From positions 186,001 through 250,000 of the forward strand of contig DAOTJE010000002.1 of assembly GCA_035448545.1 (NCBI GenBank): a DNA stretch of 64,000 nucleotides, read 5' to 3'. The DNA comes from Anaerobaca sp035448545 (lineage in GTDB: Bacteria; Planctomycetota; Phycisphaerae; Sedimentisphaerales; Anaerobacaceae). Under the pieces are notes generated by a model. The model made no database searches. It was not told where the DNA came from and saw only the letters and a program-made list of their open reading frames with translations. The position numbers and the translations under genes are program-made. Below are positions 61,574 through 64,000 of this stretch, in pieces (positions within the stretch are counted from its first letter, which is position 1; each line of letters opens with the position of its first letter).

Positions 61574-63826
61574 ATGCTCAGGAAACTGACTTACGCAGGG
61601 GCAGCTGTGGCGCTGCTGGTCGCATCACAGGCCGTCCAGGCTGCGCACTTCGAGTTGCTGCCCACCTACGACACGTACGTCAGCAACGACGGAACGGAGG
61701 GTCCCACCACCAGCCACGAGACCGGCTCAGGGATGCACGTCCGCGACGTCGCGGGCCGACGCCGCGTCGGATACCTGACGTACGATCTCTCCGAAGCCAA
61801 GACGCAGGGTGTCTTCTTCACCAACGTCAGCTTCAGCAACTACGGCCACGACACCGGGCAAATCAACGTCTACGGGGTCATCGAAAGCCAGGAGGCGCTC
61901 GTCGGCGGAGCATTGACGTGGAGCACTGCGCCGGGAGTCATGAACGACCCGATGCCGGCGATCGATGCCGCGGTGGAACTCGATCCGGCCGACCTGACCG
62001 GCGTGCTGCTGACCTTCTCGGCCCCCGCCAGAGGGACCAGGGCAGCGACCGAGACCAGCGAGGCCCTTGCGGCGTTTCTCAACAGCGACACCAACGGGTT
62101 CGTCGCCTTTCTATTCGCTCCGGTCGCAGGCGGCAATGCAATCGTCCGCACCGTCGAGATGGGAGCCGATGGGGGCACGCGGCTTGTATTCGACATCGGC
62201 GGCCGCGCCGCGGCAGCCCGCAGTCCGGACCCGGAAGACGAAGCCACCGACATCTACCGGGAGACCGACCTGAGCTGGACGCCGGGAGGGTTCGCGGGCG
62301 CACACGACGTCTATCTGGGAACGGTCTTCGCTGACGTCAACGACGCCAGCCGCAGCGAGCCGAGAGGCGTGCTCGTCAGTCAAGGACAAGACGCCAACAC
62401 GTACGACCCGGGTCGGCTCGAACTGGGCCGGACTTACTACTGGCGTATCGATGAGGTCAATGCAACGCCCGACGCCACGATCTTCAAAGGCCAGGTCTGG
62501 AGCTTCTCCGTCGAGCCTCTGGCCTATGCGATTGCGAACATCAGCGTCACCACCAACGCCACATCAGACGCGGGGCTGGGGCCGGAGAACACGATCAACG
62601 GCTCGGGGCTCAACGACATGGACCAGCATTCAATTCAAGAGACCGACATGTGGCTGGCCTCCCCCGGCGGCGAGGAGCCCATATGGATTCAGTACGAGTT
62701 CGACCGGGTCTATCAGTTGCATGAATTGTGGGTCTGGAACTACAACGTCCTGTTCGAAGCGGTGCTGGGGTACGGCCTCAGGCTTGTCACGATAGACTAC
62801 TCCGCCGACGGAGCGGACTGGACGACCTTCGGCGATGTCGAATTCGCCAAGGCCACCGCCAAACCGGACTATGCCCACAACACCACCCTCAATCTGAACG
62901 GTGCGGCCGCCCGATTCGTCCGCCTGACCGTCAAAAGCGGCTGGGGCGTCCTCGGATACTACGGCCTCAGCGAGGTGCGATTCCTTCACATCCCCGCCTT
63001 CGCGCGACAACCGCAGCCGGCCGACGGCCAGACCGACGTAGCGCCGGACGTCACCCTGCGGTGGCGTGCCGGCCGCAGCGCCGACGTCCACGACGTCTAT
63101 CTCGGCACCGATCCGCAGACCTTGTCCCGGATCGACACGGTTGCCCAAGACAATATCGCGCCCGAGGGGCTCGAATTCGGGACCGCATACTCCTGGAGAG
63201 TCGACGAGGTCAACGAGGCCGAGACCGTCGCGTCGTGGCAAGGCGATTTCTGGAGCTTTGTAACAAAGGAGTACGAGACGGTCGACGGCTTTGAGAGCTA
63301 CACGGACGACATTGACGCCGGCATGGCGATTTTCGACACCTGGCTCGACGGCTGGGTCAACAATACCGGCTCGACCGTCGGCTACCTCAGCGCGCCCTTT
63401 GCCGAGAGGACGATCGTCCATAGCGGTTCTCAATCGATGCCTCTGGCCTACAATAACAGCGAATCGCCCTGGTATTCGGAAGCCGGCAGGGCCTTCGATG
63501 CCCCCCAGGACTGGACGGCCCACGGCGCGGACAGCCTGAGGCTCTACTTCCGCGGGGACGCGACGAACTCGCCACAGAACCTCTACATCATGCTCGAAGA
63601 CAGCGCCGGCCGCAGCGCGATCGTCAGCTATGGCGACCCGGATGCGATCCTGGCAACCGAGTGGGTCGCGTGGGAAATCCGGCTGACCGAGTTTGTCGGT
63701 GTCAACGCGAGCCGAGTCGAGACAATCACTCTCGGCGTTGGCAGTCGCACCAGCCCGGCGGCGGGCGGTGACGGAATCGTCTACATCGACGACATCGGCT
63801 TCGGGAAACCGGTGGGCGGCGAGTGA
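61574..63826 (+). CDS. Large secreted multidomain protein (DNRLRE-like, discoidin-like)
   Basis: A 750-aa exported protein (signal AGAAVALLVASQAVQA). Residues 22-210 look like a DNRLRE/CBM96-type beta-sandwich (FELLPTYDTYVSNDGTEGP; GRRRVGYLTYDLSEAKTQGV; LTWSTAPGVMNDPMPAIDAA). From about residue 225 it parallels the protein at 49982-52357. The shared parts are an Fn3-like module (TYYWRIDEVNATPDATIFKG), an F5/8-C-like domain (IWIQYEFDRVYQLHELWVWN; YYGLSEVRFLHIPAFARQPQ), a second module and the C-terminal jelly-roll (TVDGFESYTDDIDAGMAIFD; GIVYIDDIGFGKPVGGE). ATG 61574 has AAAAGGAGGG upstream. Likely surface glycan binding; no enzyme motif seen. Confidence 0.82.
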   Translation: MLRKLTYAGAAVALLVASQAVQAAHFELLPTYDTYVSNDGTEGPTTSHETGSGMHVRDVAGRRRVGYLTYDLSEAKTQGVFFTNVSFSNYGHDTGQINVYGVIESQEALVGGALTWSTAPGVMNDPMPAIDAAVELDPADLTGVLLTFSAPARGTRAATETSEALAAFLNSDTNGFVAFLFAPVAGGNAIVRTVEMGADGGTRLVFDIGGRAAAARSPDPEDEATDIYRETDLSWTPGGFAGAHDVYLGTVFADVNDASRSEPRGVLVSQGQDANTYDPGRLELGRTYYWRIDEVNATPDATIFKGQVWSFSVEPLAYAIANISVTTNATSDAGLGPENTINGSGLNDMDQHSIQETDMWLASPGGEEPIWIQYEFDRVYQLHELWVWNYNVLFEAVLGYGLRLVTIDYSADGADWTTFGDVEFAKATAKPDYAHNTTLNLNGAAARFVRLTVKSGWGVLGYYGLSEVRFLHIPAFARQPQPADGQTDVAPDVTLRWRAGRSADVHDVYLGTDPQTLSRIDTVAQDNIAPEGLEFGTAYSWRVDEVNEAETVASWQGDFWSFVTKEYETVDGFESYTDDIDAGMAIFDTWLDGWVNNTGSTVGYLSAPFAERTIVHSGSQSMPLAYNNSESPWYSEAGRAFDAPQDWTAHGADSLRLYFRGDATNSPQNLYIMLEDSAGRSAIVSYGDPDAILATEWVAWEIRLTEFVGVNASRVETITLGVGSRTSPAAGGDGIVYIDDIGFGKPVGGE

Positions 63827-64000
63827 CTCTGGGATTCCTCAGCGGTCCGGCGGGCGCGGTGCCGCTCCAGCAGGACGGCGGAATCAACGGAACGGTGTCG
63901 GTGGAAGCCGAGCATTTCGACGAGAACATCATGCAGAGCAACGCCCAATGGAAGCAGGTCGGACCGACCGGCGGCTTCACCGGCGTCGCCGGCATGCAGG
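63823..64000 (+). CDS. Carbohydrate-binding-like domain, start of a gene or frameshifted continuation, cut by window edge
   Basis: Beginning at GTG 63823, which overlaps the stop codon of the preceding gene, the frame reads VTLGFLSGPAGAVPLQQDGG, then INGTVSVEAEHFDENIMQSN and QWKQVGPTGGFTGVAGMQ to the edge. The VSVEAEHFD segment looks like the beginning of a CBM6/35-type or related jelly-roll. There is no signal peptide and only a weak purine-rich site (GGGCGGCGA) before the GTG. It may therefore be a coupled second gene, or the C-terminal domain of the previous protein separated by a -1 frameshift. Confidence 0.5.
   Translation, partial: MTLGFLSGPAGAVPLQQDGGINGTVSVEAEHFDENIMQSNAQWKQVGPTGGFTGVAGMQ

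Overview
The window looks like chromosomal DNA from a planctomycete, most likely of class Phycisphaerae (Sedimentisphaerales-like). This rests on gene content, since no search was possible: several pseudopilin proteins with an AFTLIELLVV N-terminus, secreted LamG/discoidin-like and FG-GAP proteins ending in dockerin-like Asp/Asn repeats, many Tat-signalled Gfo/Idh/MocA and TIM-barrel sugar enzymes, a plant-type GDP-mannose 3,5-epimerase, and a 16S rRNA gene that stands alone with its own terminator. Base composition is GC-rich throughout. The window is cut inside a gene at both ends.

Layout. 0-9 kb: truncated subtilisin, a hypothetical secreted protein, the rho-hemW-lepA operon, a HEAT-like protein, a small membrane protein and a PQQ-type propeller. 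8.7-21.3 kb: carbohydrate loci with GH97, GH10 xylanase, a sialic-acid-like pair (N-acetylneuraminate lyase plus a Kelch-sodium symporter fusion), a Gfo/Idh/MocA oxidoreductase, and a GH78 rhamnosidase-ThuA pair. 21.4-25.1 kb: an apparent five-gene operon with a sigma factor, a small protein, a protein whose N-terminus resembles the archaeal threonyl-tRNA editing domain, a sodium symporter and a 49-residue membrane protein. 25.2-31 kb: secreted structural proteins. 31-47 kb: a repeat-rich zone with four pseudopilin genes, an orphan sugar permease, FHA-GAF and FG-GAP proteins, a lactonase, the isolated 16S rRNA gene, GDP-mannose epimerase and an AraC regulator. 47-64 kb: a radical SAM protein, a coiled-coil protein, tRNA-Arg(CCT), two paralogous large secreted proteins, an isomerase-ceramidase fusion, a Gfo/Idh/MocA oxidoreductase, a heparinase/alginate-lyase-like enzyme, DNA polymerase IV and a sugar isomerase.

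How it fits together. Most of the window serves uptake and breakdown of plant- or algal-type polysaccharides and host glycans (xylan, rhamnosides, alpha-galactosides/glucosides, uronates, sialic acid), interspersed with housekeeping genes. Good -35/-10 promoter pairs with 16-18 bp spacers are visible before many genes, which suggests an ordinary housekeeping sigma factor.

The clearest novelty is a family of about 239-bp non-coding elements (38031-38268, 38884-39122, 60992-61230). They have GGGTGCAC-type terminal inverted repeats, near-palindromic interiors and 9-bp flanking direct repeats (one perfect, two 8/9). All three lie in the same orientation, 11-18 bp upstream of a TTGACA-like -35 box. 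A diverged piece of the same sequence has become coding sequence in a pseudopilin gene. The second candidate is the editing-domain protein and its sigma-factor operon.
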